Origin: Gracilariopsis chorda
Taxonomy: Eukaryota > Rhodophyta > Florideophyceae > Gracilariales > Gracilariaceae
Direction of reading: 5' to 3'
Assembly: GCA_003194525.1 (NCBI GenBank)
Contig: NBIV01000111.1
Span: 62,001-126,000 of the forward strand
Length of the DNA stretch: 64,000 nucleotides
Part shown: positions 43,304 through 55,012 of the stretch, one piece after another
Layout of the letters: the number at the start of each line of letters is the position of its first letter
Numbering within the stretch: the stretch's first letter is position 1
The notes under the pieces: generated by a model
The model's database searches: none
What the model was told of the DNA's origin: nothing
Seen by the model: the letters and a program-made list of their open reading frames with translations, nothing else
Position numbers and translations under genes: made by a program

Positions 43304-43488
43304 TGTGAGAGGTAGGATTACAGAGAGTTGCCTTGTAATTCTCTTAGTTACAATGCAACCCTGAATTGAGACTGCATTTGGTACTCTCCTTCAATTATGC
43401 TTACAAATAATTAAAAGATAGAGTCTCCGAAGGGGAGGCCGGTGGCGCAGTCTGCACTTTCTGACGTCCACACACTTCTTCTTATGGT
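43304..43488 (+). repeat. 5' LTR of the 43-49 kb copia (approximate end)
   Basis: It aligns with 48801-48982 over TGTGAGA, TTACAATG, TACTCTCCTTCAATTA and GATAGAGTCT. It is followed by CTTATGGTCAGATC, possibly a decayed GTTATGGGCCCAG primer site. Confidence 0.6.
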
Positions 43489-44569
43489 CAGATCGCTCAC
43501 CGATCCCTCGACTGCAACCCCGAACTATGCCTCTTTCCACGTCAACCACCCCACCCCCCCAATCGCCACTCCAAAGCCTTTCCTCCCGACATCAACCACG
43601 TATCTCTCTCCTCATCAAAGCTCCGCAACGCACGCCACACTTATTGCAACCCCTCCGAAGACCGTGGATGTCATTTTCGGACCTCAAGTCCACAGGCTCT
43701 ACTTCGTCGCTACTGCAACTTTACAAGAACAGCATAGTTGGCTCGCGTCCTCTTCTTTGGACAAACTCATGCACTGTGCACGATACTGTCCATCATTCCA
43801 TTCCAGCAACTCACTGTCGGCTGTTTCTTTCCACTGACAACCGAAACGTCATAAACTGACATTTGAGTCACACACTGCACCATGGCGACAGAAACCACGG
43901 TAGTGTCTCAACAATTACTCAGCTTTCACACCCTATTCTAAGGAAGTTAATGATTTCAAAGACGCTTGTGTCTGCAACTCCAGCCATTACGAGTTCTTCA
44001 CTTACCTTGGACGTTCAAGCTCCCTTTTTCGTTTCATCAACTTAAGGCCGAACGGCTTGCAAACCGAGTTCCAAGACGGGAATGTATTCGGCACTTGAAT
44101 TACTCTTCAGGATTTGATATTACACTGGATATCCAGCTCATCTGCAGTGTGCTCTGTCTGCTTTTGGTGACACAGTGTGTCGTCGTTTGGCTCTATCCAT
44201 TCAATAAGCCTCTTTATTTACTGACGAACAAATCCACGCTCGATTTTTGCAAGGAACTAAAAGGGGTCAACTGATGAAAACTTATTTTCAGTTAGTAACC
44301 CCACTTGGACGTTCCGTAGAGACTAAACGCACTTCGTTCTTGTTCGTGCAGAGCTTGGCAGGCTGCAGTAGGTCGTGACTCACCGGGAGAGAGTAACCCG
44401 GCTTCAGAGTTCAAACATCTAGTGTAGCGGAGGTAGTTTCTCTTGTCAGTGCAGCCGAACAAAAAAAGAATCCAAAAAAGAAACTCCCTAGCTAGAGTTC
44501 AAGCAGACTATCAAATCGAACCTCGTTAACCAGAGGTCATCACCATGTTTTCACTGTTCATCCAAACAG
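43489..44569. other. Leader region between copia LTR and gag
   Basis: This is 1.1 kb, unusually long for a copia leader. It contains overlapping open frames of Pro/Thr/Ser-rich composition (43442-43859) with no domain, and an A-rich tract near 44460. An insertion or recombination is possible. Confidence 0.4.
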
Positions 44570-45400
44570 ATGAGTGGAAGTAGACAAGAAGCCAAGAGAA
44601 CAATCCCATGCCTTAAGGGATTCGCTAACTATTACACATGGAGAATATATGTTCGAGACATAACGAACGCCGACCAAGTTCTCTTTGTATAAACGGATGC
44701 CCACCCATCGTAAAGTGAGAGCTATGCCCAAGCTGGACGCCGATAGGATGACGCCGATAGAAAAGCACGATCACATATTGTGCAGAACCTTGGTACTCAG
44801 CCAATTGTTGCCGTGTCAGAGCTTCTTGAAACACCGCAATTTTCGGCATTTGAAGTTTGGACTAAGCTTTCGACTACTCACAAAAAAGAAAACATTCAAA
44901 CGAATATGAATCCTCGACAACATGTCAACAGTCTTGTGTTCAAGGATGATGGGAACATTCTCGAACATCTCCACGATATGGAAACAATATTTCTTAAACT
45001 TGCTCAACTCTGAGATCCAATAACCGACAAGGAGGGAACAGCTCGTTTATTGAGAACCTTACCACACTCGTTAATGGCGATCAAACTACTCGCAGAAGGC
45101 CATAACATGGAACATGACCACGTTTTCTCGTTGATAAGATCTGAGATGAATCGCTGCAAGCACAGTGACTCCACTGGTAGCATCAAAACCGCTGGTATAC
45201 AAAGTGGTTCCCAATACCCCCATATGGCGGCGCAGAAGTCCAAAACCGCAATCTTAAAAGCCTCTTAGGACATCCTCAGCAGTTCGATGCTGGTATTTTG
45301 GAAGACTAGGCCATATTCAATCCGAGTGTCGTTGGAAGAAACAATCCAAACGAAACGAGAATTACCGGAAACGATCGAACTGACTGGGTAATAGCAACTT
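44570..45400 (+). pseudogene. Copia gag, broken
   Basis: Gag starts at ATG 44570: MSGSRQEAKRTIPCLKGFAN, then NYYTWRIYVRDITNADQV. After a stop and frame change the UBN2-type core appears (FEVWTKLSTTHKKENIQTN near 44845, then ILEHLHDMETIFLKLAQL), followed by TGA near 45011. It resumes in the same pattern (EGTARLLRTLPHSLMAI, DHVFSLIRSEMNRCKH). A zinc knuckle, CWYFGRLGHIQSEC, lies near 45290; the second Cys appears as Phe. Stops and shifts make it non-functional. Confidence 0.7.
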
Positions 45401-45479
45401 CAGATCGAAGGAATGGGACTCCAACGGAAAACATTCCAGCAAGCCCAACCCCGCTAGACCAAACACTGATCCTCGCGGG

Positions 45480-46810
45480 TTTATTGCTATAACGTAGTCA
45501 AAACTATATGTTCACGAACATGAGGGAGTTACATGGCTAGATTGGGGCGCCAGTGAAGTTTTCGTTAACGACAGGGCCCTCTTCTGGGATTATAAAGAAA
45601 TGGCGAATCAATTAATGCGTACATGTGACAGAGAATCTGAGATATGAGTGACAGAAACGATCATGCAGCCTTTGGGAGATGGAATCTTTTTACCTGCAAC
45701 ACACACTCCCTCATTTGATTCCAATCTTTTCTCTCTATCAGTACTTGCAGATTATGCTACTGTCACATTCAGTACTGATAATACCCGGTAATTGGGTTTA
45801 TTGTAAAGGATTTATCGAAACCAAGTACTGCCCCATCAATGCACAGTAATGAACGGAATTTATCCACTACCAAACCCAATCCATTTGCTTCGTGCGCAGG
45901 CCACTTTTACAGCACCTGGAGATACAGCAAAAGACTGGCACAAAAAACTAAAACATCCTGGAAACGATCGACTACTGTCTACCTTCCATCAGCCCAACAG
46001 TATACCCGATCTGTCGCAATCCGTTGTTTAAAACATCCATTGCACACCATGCCTAGGAGCATGATCGAGACGAGCCTCACTACCACGATCTTCTTCCTTA
46101 GCAACTTTCCCAATGGATCTCACACATGCAGATCTAACTAGTCCCATCACCCCACCGTCATTAAAAGGATCAAAGCACATGCAGGCGCTCCTTGATGAAG
46201 CCACAAGAGCATCGTCGATTTACTTTCTATCGACTAAAACACAGTTCTTCGTCCCTATAAAGTGTTACAAGGACCTAGTTGAAAACGAAAAGCCAAGGAA
46301 CCGTCTATACCGCGTTCGCCATGTTGGAGCAGGCTAGAATAAAGCGAACGAGTTCGTCACCTATGAATTGGAGAACGGAATAATCCTTGATTACACACCA
46401 CCTTATGCACACCAGTCGAGCGGCGCTGCCGAGAAAATCATCCAGGATTTGTAAAAGACAGCTCGAAGATTCATCTACGCATCCCTAATACCTCTACAGC
46501 TTTGAGAAGAAGCCATATCCCATGAACATTGGATATACAACCGCCTAATAAACTCCAGATTCCGTATAAAGGTTCTTTACACGGAATGGTTTGGTAAAGA
46601 GCCAGATGTCTCCGCTCTACGTAAACTCGGACAAAAGGGTCATGCGTATATCTATCGTTCTGATACTGCATCGAACAAGAAGGTACAAGCCCGATCTTTG
46701 AAGGGACACTTTGTTCGAATGCAAAGCACTCAAACGATATAAAAAGTTTACATCCCTTCCACCGAGAAGGTGGTCATGGTCAGGCAAAAATATTTCAAGT
46801 TATAAAAGAA
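45480..46810 (+). pseudogene. Copia protease/integrase region, broken
   Basis: The protease remnant near 45530 has WLDWGASEVF (usually D-S-G or D-T-G, here D-W-G). The GAG-pre-integrase motif DWHKKLKHPGNDRLLSTFHQ is near 45932. Integrase continues MDLTHADLTSPITPP near 46113 and ALLDEATRASSIYFLSTKTQ near 46190. The segment PPYAHQSSGAAEKI near 46402 matches the P-Y-P-x-Q-N-G-x-x-E region with its Glu retained. Downstream fragments to about 46810 correspond to the C-terminal domain. Stops occur throughout (for example TAG near 46333). Confidence 0.65.
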
Positions 46811-47039
46811 ATATCTACCATCCATCAACAAGCTACATGAATTCTAGTACTTGGAATTACAGGAGCTGAGCAGCGACTCGATGAAGAAGAAGAAGAATAA
46901 CATGACGCCGCTCTTGTGCACTGCTTAGTTGCACACTCTCGCTCGAAAGATAGAAACGACTCGTTCAAGGTACCGAATAGCGTCAAGGAAGCAAGACATA
47001 TTCCCAAATGAGCAGAACCAATCAACAGAAACTACGATG

Positions 47040-48537
47040 CTCTCATTTAAAAACAAAGTAGAGACTAATTGACAGGAAGGCAGGAAAAGAACTACTTCCA
47101 TTCTTCTGGACTTTTATCGGGGCATATGTAAGTATCAGTTCCCCAGATATTCTCCCCAGAGCTCGATGTGTCGTAAGAGGTGACATGCAAAGACCATATC
47201 TGGACTACGATCCTGACAATCTGTACGCACCTGTGGCTGGGCTTGAAAAATTCGGACTAGCTTTGGCCAAGGCAGCCGAACAGAAACCGCTTTTGGAGAC
47301 AATGGATATAAGCAATGCTTACCTCTACGGTGATCGAGAAGAACCCTTGATAATTTAGCAACCCCAGAATACCTCTGGCTCTTCTCATTATACTGGTAAA
47401 GTTTGCTTAATGTTGAAAATCATTTACGGGACAGAGCAAATCGGACAAGTTTGGAGTTCTCTATTGCACACAGAGGTAGCTCGACTGGGACTTAAACAGA
47501 CGAAGACAAACAGTATGCTGTACATTTTTAGGTCAGGAAGTGGCACAATAATTATTGTCGTCTTTGTAGACGATATTCTGAATCTGTCCTATTCAAAGTC
47601 TCTTCTGGAAGATTTTAGGGCCGAAGTGAAGAAACTGTTTCAGGTAAAACTTCTTGCTGAGGCCAAGTCTTTCACGTTTCTGAAACTGTAACAAGATCAT
47701 AAAGTCATTCGTGCAAGCCAGGAGAGGTATGTGGAAAAACTTCGGGAATACAATCTTTCCAATGAAAACCCGGAAAAGACTCCATTACCCTCACCTGGTA
47801 CTGTTTCAGCGAGAGGTAACAGCAAAAAAAATCTTCCATAATTGCTTCACGCAAAATATCGTACATTGGTGGGCCACCTGATGTGCTTGGCAGTGGCGTT
47901 GAGGCCTGATATGCTGTATTCGGCATTAATTTTGGCGAGACAGGTACACAATCCTTGCCACAGGCACCTTGCACAGCAAAACGCGTCTTAAGATACTTGA
48001 AAGAAACAAAGAACCATTATCTCTACTCCTTGTCGGAAATTCGTGCTCCAATGGAAGCAGTTTGTGATGTTGACTAGGCTCCTTGTCGCGAAACTAGAAA
48101 GTCTACAACTGGCATACTAGTGAAGATCAATGATGGACCCGTGTTTTGGGTGACAAAGAAGCCAAAAATCATTGCCTTGTCTTCTGGAGGAGCTGAATAA
48201 CTTGCTCTCTCGTATTTTGGGAAGCTGCTTACGGAGTTACGAAGACTGTTTTTGGAGGCTTCGAAATGGTACCATTCTTGAAGATGAACCGAATTACATG
48301 TACCCAATTCGTATTAGTGCAGACAGCTCCACTGCAAATCCTATTGTGAATGTGTTCAAGACTTTTGAAAGAGACAAACAAATTGCACTGAAGATCCATC
48401 ATGATAGAGAACTCATGAAGTCTGGTATCATACGTATCTCGCAAATACAAGGCGAAGTTCAACCAGCAGACATTATGACGAAAGCTGTTTCTCAAGGCCA
48501 TTTATATAAGCTTTGTATTTTATGCGCTTTGAGATAA
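47040..48537 (+). pseudogene. Copia RT and RNase H, broken
   Basis: RT motifs are RCVVRGDMQRPY near 47165, ETMDISNAYLYGDREEPL near 47298 (first catalytic Asp region), LKIIYGTEQIGQVW near 47413 and the active site VVFVDDILNLS near 47560 (FVDD). RNase H has CRETRKSTTGILVKINDGP near 48087, KKPKIIALSSGGAE near 48160, ISADSSTANPIVN near 48313 and VQPADIMTKAVSQG near 48458. Frames shift between these and several stops occur (TAG near 47357, TAA near 47689). RT and RNase H order and motifs are of the classical copia type, unlike the 27 kb element. Confidence 0.8.
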
Positions 48538-48800
48538 TTCCTTTTTGCGACATTTGTAACCAATGTTTTCCTTTTTTTGTGTTGTGAATGTTTGTAGAAC
48601 TTATCTTAAATGACCTTAAGAATATCAAACTAAGCATTATCTATGCCTTTATCCACTGTACGTAGATTTTTTCCCACTAGATTCTTCGTGGTGCAAAAGG
48701 ATTTTACCGGTGGCCGCTACGCTACAATACTTTAGCATTGTTATTATCTTGTATTCTCGGTTTCCAACGCTAAAAATTTAGAGTTGTTTGCGAAAGAGGG

Positions 48801-48982
48801 TGTGAGAAATAGAATTGGAGAGAGCTGCATTGCAATTCCTTCAATTACAATGAAACTTCGAATTGAGATTGCATTGGGTACTCTCCTTCAATTAGGGTCT
48901 CACATAAGAAGAAGATAGAGTCTATAAAGAGGTGGCTGCCGGCGCATTCTGTGGTTCTGGCAGCCACACATTTCGTCTCACA
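48801..48982 (+). repeat. 3' LTR of the 43-49 kb copia
   Basis: Starts TGTGAGA and ends about CGTCTCACA. It aligns with 43304-43488 with many substitutions and some indels. Confidence 0.6.
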
Positions 48983-49854
48983 GGTGCTGCCAATACTTAG
49001 ACAGGCGCCCGTCACCTTTCTTAAGAGCAGTAAAGATATGAAATGAGTGTTTGGTTTTAACTCAGAAAGCCGCTTGTACCTTTTGAACTCTTTCGGAGAG
49101 CCACGTACTTGTGCAAGACCATTCATCCACCTCATGGAGCCCCCAGGCCCCATATAGCACCATTTATTCTATTTCCACACTCCATGTTCAGACCCGTATA
49201 TATGAAACAGGCTACTGGTGTACCTTTTGTTCTGTTCTTTCACTGTTTCGCAAACTCTTTTTGATATAATACCACACCATCGAATACTCGTTGTGACGGT
49301 GAGTCTCGATCTACACCTCATTAATGTACTACTCAGGGAAGGCTCTGTTCGGTGTTGTTGCGTCCACCGGATGACGACCACGAACATCTTCGCGTGCCCT
49401 TCTCTTTGCAGGATTTAGCGCTACACCAGTGAATTCTGTGCTCGCGACCAGACCAAGGTGATGTTGCAAACCACTTACTGCACTTACTTTGCACCTTATC
49501 TGGTAACGCAGAGAAGCGTTTTGCTCGAGGTATGGAAGTTACAGCAATTAAAGCTAGCACAGATCATCACAGAATGGTAATTGGGTCACAGCAACGAGGT
49601 CAAGAAATCAGAAGAGTTGAGTCCATGGTGTGCTCACATGTTTTTATGTCTCTTACTGGCTGCGTAGTGATGATGAAAAAACTTGGATTCGCAGTGAATA
49701 TGTGAAAAAATTGAAAAGCTGTCATGGGGATTAGCTACCACTAGGTTCCTTCGTAGAATTCGACATATTGTTCATATGCTCTACTTGTTGGGTGATGTTG
49801 CCAAATTGTTATGAAGTGCGCCTGCCAATCGGTATTTCTGTTTATGAAGGCCAA
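48983..49854. other. No recognisable gene; left flank of the intact gypsy
   Basis: Short open frames on both strands lack domains. The last five bases, GCCAA (49850-49854), are the left target-site copy of the gypsy element. Confidence 0.5.
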
Positions 49855-50299
49855 TGTTGATCAGAACAGGGTTGCAGAGTGCGATGACGTGAGTGCAGTA
49901 GCGCAGGCAACAGGAACAGGCACAAGGACCCCGGATCTCCTGCCCAGGATGCCCCCGATCACTGCTCTTCTGCGGGTGATCGGTCTTTTTATACTTCGTA
50001 CGACAGCTCTGCATTTTTGTGCTACTCCGTGTAGTACAGGATTTCTAGCTGTTCTATACAATAAAGAATACGTTCTCTTGTGTACGTCTAGCTTGAACGG
50101 TTCTTGCTCAAACGTTCTCACGTCGCTGTTGGCGTGCTGCTCTCTCTACAGCAGGGCACGCCTACTTCAAGCCTTTCTTTTCCTAAGCTTTCCTGCGGTA
50201 CAAGGCTCACGGTTCTGTGTAACGTAGTGAAGCTTCTTCTGCAAGTTGCTTTCGCTTCGGACATCCAGCCGTTCGAAATGATACTCGCTAACATCAACA
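49855..50299 (-). repeat. 3' LTR of the intact gypsy
   Basis: 445 bp, practically identical to 55005-55449. It has short terminal inverted repeats (TGTTGA and TCAACA). The coding frame stops at 50328, 29 bp from it. Confidence 0.95.
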
Positions 50300-50327
50300 G
50301 TCCCCCATAGCCAGCCTCCGTGGTTGG

Positions 50328-53300
50328 TTATTTTTGGTTAATGGATGCGATTACATTTCGTTGTCTGCGTGTTCCTCCTTTCTTCGTTTCCGTGAGATAT
50401 TCTTGTACTAAATCTGGCACATCCTGTTGTAATGATTTTAAATCAACCCAGTCAGCCTCATTGTTCTCGAAACCTGTCCACTTCACTAATAGTTCGATAT
50501 TTCTCTTTCGTAGGCGAATATCCTGGAAGTCCTCGATTACCAACAGTTCGTTCTTCTGATATGCCAGATGTTCTCGTAGCTCCTCTGTGACTTCGAAATC
50601 CTTGTTTTGGAAAAGTTTCAGCCTCCTTCCGTGTACGGGTTCCTTTTTTCCAGTAGCCAGATCTTCGACTTCAAAAATATACTGTTGGCGGCATTCCGTG
50701 ACGCGAAAAGGTCCTTGCCACCTCAGGCAGGTCTTTGCCCGGATATTTCTCTGCATTACCGCCTTCAATACAAAATCTCCTTTGCAGAAATTGACGGGTT
50801 TCACACCAGTACGACGATTATGTGCGTCGACCGAAGCTTTGCGCTGTTTCCCTGATCGTTCCGCGCATACGCGATGGATGTTCTGTAAGGCCTGATGTAA
50901 CTTGTCTAAGTTCTTCAGAGCCGTTGATTGAGATACCTTGATATCCTGTACAGATTTCACTTCTGCTTTCCCTCGTAGAATAGCAGCCAATGGGGAGTCC
51001 TGTGGCAGCCCTGTGAACACTGTGAGAGGGCAACTTCCGTTCAGTCTTCTCGCCGGTGCGCTGTTCAGAGCTGATTGGACCAGTGGCAGTACGGACGGCC
51101 AGGCTGACTGGGGAAGTTGGAATTCTGAAAGCATTGCTCGACATGTCCTAAGTAACTCTCTGAAGACTACCTCAACTGAACCGTTGGTCCACGGGCAGTA
51201 GGGAAGAGTGAAATGATGGCTTGCCTTCAGCTTCTGTGCGAGTAGCTTCACGAGCTTGTTTTTGAAATGACTGCCTTGATCTGAAACCCATGATCTTGAG
51301 ACACCAAAAGCCGCGAACCAATCCACGAGTACATCTGCAGTCGTTTCCGCGTCAGCTTCTTCTACCGCTCTCAGCCACACATAGCCAGACAGGTCATCCT
51401 TCACAATAAGGGAGTATATTTCACCGTGCTCTCCCTTTCCCATGTAGCAATAGTCGAAATGTATCAACTCGTTTGGCTTGTTGGCGTGCATGGTGTGACC
51501 CAACGGTCTCGGTACCATCCTTCCAGACTCAGTAGCAAGGCAGTGCAGACAAGATCTAGTGAAGGCACTAATGTGTTTCTTTAGGTCTTTCCACCAAAAT
51601 TGCGCGGCTACGGTATCGAATGTGCGATCTGTTGCTCGATGTCCTCCTTTCCCAGTGTGAGCGGCAATCATGATTCTGAACTGTAGTTTCTCATCCCCTT
51701 CCGGAATCCAGATCTGACCTTTCTGGGTTCGTATGATGCCGTTTGTCTTCGTGTATTGGGCTGGAGGCGCCACACTGCTGTTATTCTGTGACGTAATAAT
51801 ATCGTGCATCGTGGGCCAGTCGTAGTCCTTGACCAGGCCGGGGTTGATTGGTGCTGTCATCAGTGCTCGAATACGTCCCGTGACGGTTGGTTCTACCGTC
51901 CGTTTGGCTTTGACAGCCCATCTTGTAAGCATATCAGCCCAAAAGTTTCGTTCCCCAGACACGTGTTCTATCACGAATCGAAATGCGTTCAACTTCAGAG
52001 CCCACCTTGTGAGTTTGTTTGCAACATGCCTAGGTACCCCAGGGTTACGACCGTATGGGTCGTAAATATATACGAGGTTCGCGTGATCCGTATATATTGA
52101 TACAGTCCGCCCGACGATGAGGTAGTCCAGCCTGCACATGGACTCTACGATGGCGTACCCTTCCTTTTCCGGTACACTCCACCTCTCGGAGGACCCATTA
52201 AACGCACCGGATAAGAAGCAGAGGGGCTCGTGCAATTGGTCCTCGATCTTCTTGTCCTTATCTGATTCAGAGGACTGAGTCAAAATTCCTGCCCAATGAG
52301 TTTCGGATGCATCCGTAAAGAGACAAATCCTATAACCTTCCTTCGGGAGCGAGAGTGTTGTTGCTCGTGCCAGTTGTTTCTTGACCAGTTCGAATGCTTC
52401 GGCATGCTCGGCAGTCCAATTGAGTCGCACCTTCTTCAACGCTTTCTTCGTTCTTTTCCCCGTTCTCCGGCATGCTTCTTCCAACATGTTGTGTAGCGGT
52501 TCGATAAGGCGCGCGTAGTTCGGTATAGAATTCCTCAGCCAATTGGTTGCGCACAGCAGTTGCTGCAACTCGTCCGCAGTCTGTGGTGCTTCCATTCTCA
52601 ACAGGACCTCGAAATTCCTAGGGTCGAAACGGACACCTTCGGCCGAAATGATTCTCCCGCAGAACTTGACTTCAGTGGCATAGAAACAAGACTTCTTCGG
52701 ATTTAATTTGAAACCCACCTCGCTACACACTTGGAGGAATGCTTCTAGTTCAGATAGGAGCTGCTCTTCATTTTGGGCGTGGATGAGAAAGTCGTCCAAC
52801 CATTGCAGCATCCTTTGGACCCTTCCTTCAAATTTTTCCCTCGTCACGGCTTGGAAATGATTGCCAGAGTCCGTGCCTCCTTGTAATGTTCTGGTTGGGG
52901 AGTAAATTCCTAACGGTGTCTGGATCGACATCAGTTCCTGGGACATCTCATCGAGCGGCAGCTGCCAGTATCCGTGCGTGAAATCGATATTGGCGAAACA
53001 TCTGCTTCCGCTGCATTCCTGTAACATTGATTCCAAGTGAGGCATAGCCGACTGCAGTGGTACAGTCCGAGAATTTGTTCCGCGTAGGTCAACAGTAAAC
53101 CGTAGTTTATCTGTTCCGGGTTTCGGTACTGCCAGTGCGGGGCACGCCCACCTTGCCTGATCGTTCTTGTACACGGCGCCAATTTTTTCTAATTGCTTGA
53201 TGGTGTGGGAGATGAACGCTCTCTGAGCTGTGGAATATCTTCGCTGTGGTGTGCGGTACGGTTTGGCGTTTGGTGCGAGTTTGATCGACAATGGGCGTAC

Positions 53301-54953
53301 GTCTGCTGGCGGTTGTGATCCCAATTGAATCCCGAAACTGCTTCGATTCTTCTTCAGCAGGACTTCCAGCCTTTTGGCGCCCGTGTCAGACATGCCATTC
53401 TTCCTTGCCTCACCGACTGCCGACCTGATCGCTGCTTCTATTTCTTCAACTGTGTCAGGTCCGAAACCGGCATGGAGGCACTCGGGCAATTCAATTGGGT
53501 CTTCATCGCCATCAGTGTATCTCGCCCCGTGATAGCTTGTCGATGCCAGTATGTACGTCCTTTCACGCAGTTCTTGTTCCGACTTACCGTCTATCAGAGG
53601 TGCCATGCGTTGCAAATGGGCGTTGAAATCGAATCCCATGGCTTTCAGGAGAGGCCTGCCCAGCAGGATTTCCGGCATTTTCGAGTCCGCAATCAGGAAT
53701 TGAACTCCTCTGATACACACCGGCAATCCTGTCTGTGGCAGTATTATCGTCAGGTTCAGGCTCACCCTCCTTCGAGCAAAAACGGACTGTCCTAAGTCCT
53801 TGGCACACAGTGCAGTCTCAACGGATAGTGGGATTGGGAACTGTTCGACCACGAGTTCCGGATACTTGGCTATAATAGTTTCGAAACAATCTGACGGAAT
53901 CGTTGAATAGTCTGCGCCAGAGTCCCCCAATGCCGCTGCTTCGATGTCGTTCAGGAAGATTCTGTACCTTCCTTCCTCGGCATTTGGCTCCGACTCGCTT
54001 GCTGGGCCAAGAGAAACGGCTCTCACCTTAAGCGTTTTCTTCTTGCCGAAATGCTTGTCCAGTAGCTCACGTCTCTCTTCCTTCGTAGTCACCGGACATT
54101 TACTGATTGGATGAATCCCTGAGCACTTCTCTACGTTCAAACACGGCTTCTTCCATTCCCCGGCGGCATACATCTCTGTAGATTTCTTCTTGTCTCCTTT
54201 AGTTCTCTCGATGTCGTTACTATGCGGCTTTCCCGGGGTTCTTCGCAATCTCTTCCGATCCGGTCCTTCATTTCTCCCTGCGTGCCTACCTTGCTCACGC
54301 ATGTGCGTATTTTTCCGCTTCAGTTTTGCCATTGCGCACTGTACGGTGTGCACCTGTGCGGCAAGTGTGGATATCGTATTTGTAAAGAACTTAATATCCC
54401 ATTTCTGCTCCTTTTTCCAGAGGCGCATCTGGTCCGTTACAATCTGCCGCAGCTCAGCAGGTTCCAGCTTCTTCACCAGCTTGGCAATAAGTTCCTTACA
54501 CTGATTGCGGTCCGTGATAATGCTGGAAGCATTGTATTCATCCAAAGCAGCGATTGTTTCCAACACAAGGTTTTCGGCGGCTCCAGACGGGTCCCGATGC
54601 ATATGCTTGTACTTCACGGTGGCCAATGCCTCTTCCACTCGGTCGCTTAGGTTCGAGATCGTCGATGCTAAACGTGCGTCAAACCAGATCTTCACGGCCT
54701 CGTCCGTGGCCTCGTCGGATGATCCAGCGTTTCCAATACGGCCAAGAATGCAAAGGCTGTGTAAAAGTCTTGGCTTCATACATTGCCTGATTGATGCTGC
54801 TTTGATTCGCTGACTTGGGGGCCTTGCCGAATTGATATCTTCGATGCGCTCATTGTACGCAGCGAAATCGACTTCGAATTTGATGAGCTCGGGCTGCGAG
54901 GCTCCTTCGAGAGTAGGGGCCTGGATCGTGTTGATTATCCCATACGACGACAT
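50328..54953 (-). CDS. Ty3/gypsy Gag-Pol polyprotein, intact, 1541 aa
   Basis: One open frame from ATG 54953 (MSSYGIINTI) to a stop at 50328 encodes the whole element. Residues 1-260 are gag. A CCHC-like knuckle lies at about 271-287 (CLNVEKCSGIHPISKC, spacing C-x5-C-x3-H-x4-C). The protease has GDSGADYST with catalytic Asp at ~344. Reverse transcriptase spans ~570-760 (VPKPGTDKLRFTVDLRG, NIDFTHGYWQLPL) with WLDD at ~718-721 instead of the usual YLDD or YVDD. RNase H starts at FTDASE (~881) and ends with FWADMLTRW. Integrase has CLHC at ~1135-1138, FDYCYMGKG, VSDQGSHFKN (Asp ~1225) and NGSVEVVFREL, with all three acidic residues present. A GPF module (WQGPFRV) and a C-terminal chromodomain (~1480-1525, IELLVKWTGFENNEADWV) follow. 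Gag and pol share one frame without a stop or shift. Normal length and intact motifs suggest activity. Confidence 0.95.
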   Translation of the reverse strand: MSSYGIINTIQAPTLEGASQPELIKFEVDFAAYNERIEDINSARPPSQRIKAASIRQCMKPRLLHSLCILGRIGNAGSSDEATDEAVKIWFDARLASTISNLSDRVEEALATVKYKHMHRDPSGAAENLVLETIAALDEYNASSIITDRNQCKELIAKLVKKLEPAELRQIVTDQMRLWKKEQKWDIKFFTNTISTLAAQVHTVQCAMAKLKRKNTHMREQGRHAGRNEGPDRKRLRRTPGKPHSNDIERTKGDKKKSTEMYAAGEWKKPCLNVEKCSGIHPISKCPVTTKEERRELLDKHFGKKKTLKVRAVSLGPASESEPNAEEGRYRIFLNDIEAAALGDSGADYSTIPSDCFETIIAKYPELVVEQFPIPLSVETALCAKDLGQSVFARRRVSLNLTIILPQTGLPVCIRGVQFLIADSKMPEILLGRPLLKAMGFDFNAHLQRMAPLIDGKSEQELRERTYILASTSYHGARYTDGDEDPIELPECLHAGFGPDTVEEIEAAIRSAVGEARKNGMSDTGAKRLEVLLKKNRSSFGIQLGSQPPADVRPLSIKLAPNAKPYRTPQRRYSTAQRAFISHTIKQLEKIGAVYKNDQARWACPALAVPKPGTDKLRFTVDLRGTNSRTVPLQSAMPHLESMLQECSGSRCFANIDFTHGYWQLPLDEMSQELMSIQTPLGIYSPTRTLQGGTDSGNHFQAVTREKFEGRVQRMLQWLDDFLIHAQNEEQLLSELEAFLQVCSEVGFKLNPKKSCFYATEVKFCGRIISAEGVRFDPRNFEVLLRMEAPQTADELQQLLCATNWLRNSIPNYARLIEPLHNMLEEACRRTGKRTKKALKKVRLNWTAEHAEAFELVKKQLARATTLSLPKEGYRICLFTDASETHWAGILTQSSESDKDKKIEDQLHEPLCFLSGAFNGSSERWSVPEKEGYAIVESMCRLDYLIVGRTVSIYTDHANLVYIYDPYGRNPGVPRHVANKLTRWALKLNAFRFVIEHVSGERNFWADMLTRWAVKAKRTVEPTVTGRIRALMTAPINPGLVKDYDWPTMHDIITSQNNSSVAPPAQYTKTNGIIRTQKGQIWIPEGDEKLQFRIMIAAHTGKGGHRATDRTFDTVAAQFWWKDLKKHISAFTRSCLHCLATESGRMVPRPLGHTMHANKPNELIHFDYCYMGKGEHGEIYSLIVKDDLSGYVWLRAVEEADAETTADVLVDWFAAFGVSRSWVSDQGSHFKNKLVKLLAQKLKASHHFTLPYCPWTNGSVEVVFRELLRTCRAMLSEFQLPQSAWPSVLPLVQSALNSAPARRLNGSCPLTVFTGLPQDSPLAAILRGKAEVKSVQDIKVSQSTALKNLDKLHQALQNIHRVCAERSGKQRKASVDAHNRRTGVKPVNFCKGDFVLKAVMQRNIRAKTCLRWQGPFRVTECRQQYIFEVEDLATGKKEPVHGRRLKLFQNKDFEVTEELREHLAYQKNELLVIEDFQDIRLRKRNIELLVKWTGFENNEADWVDLKSLQQDVPDLVQEYLTETKKGGTRRQRNVIASINQK

Positions 54954-54991
54954 CTTGCTCCAAAACCGTTCTATTACTCTTTACAGAAAGA

Positions 54992-55012
54992 GATCAAAGC
55001 GCTTTGTTGATC
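54992..55012. other. Hairpin across the 5' LTR/internal junction; no TGG primer site
   Basis: GATCAA (54992-54997) and TTGATC (55007-55012) form a 6 bp stem with a 9-base loop spanning the LTR end at 55005. On the minus strand the sequence after the LTR starts AAGCGCTTTG, not TGG, so an ordinary tRNA 3'-end primer site is absent at the junction. Confidence 0.45.

Larger units (their letters stand above)
43304..48982 (+). mobile_element. Ty1/copia element, old and heavily mutated
   Basis: Two diverged LTR-like segments (43304-43488 and 48801-48982) both start TGTGAGA and share blocks such as AATTACAATG and TACTCTCCTTCAATTA. Between them lie gag, integrase, RT and RNase H of the classical copia type on the + strand. 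Nonsense codons and frame changes are numerous. No clear target duplication was identified. Confidence 0.75.

Noticed and set aside
43442-43859. Pro/Thr/Ser-rich overlapping open frames as a gene
   Set aside because: Two phases are equally open, no domain is present, and the first overlaps the copia LTR.
49861-50121. 86-codon minus-strand frame repeated at 55011-55271 as a duplicated gene
   Set aside because: Both copies lie inside the two LTRs of one element; identity comes from the LTRs, not from gene duplication.
53325-53795. 156-codon + strand open frame
   Set aside because: It is antisense to the intact gypsy protease region.
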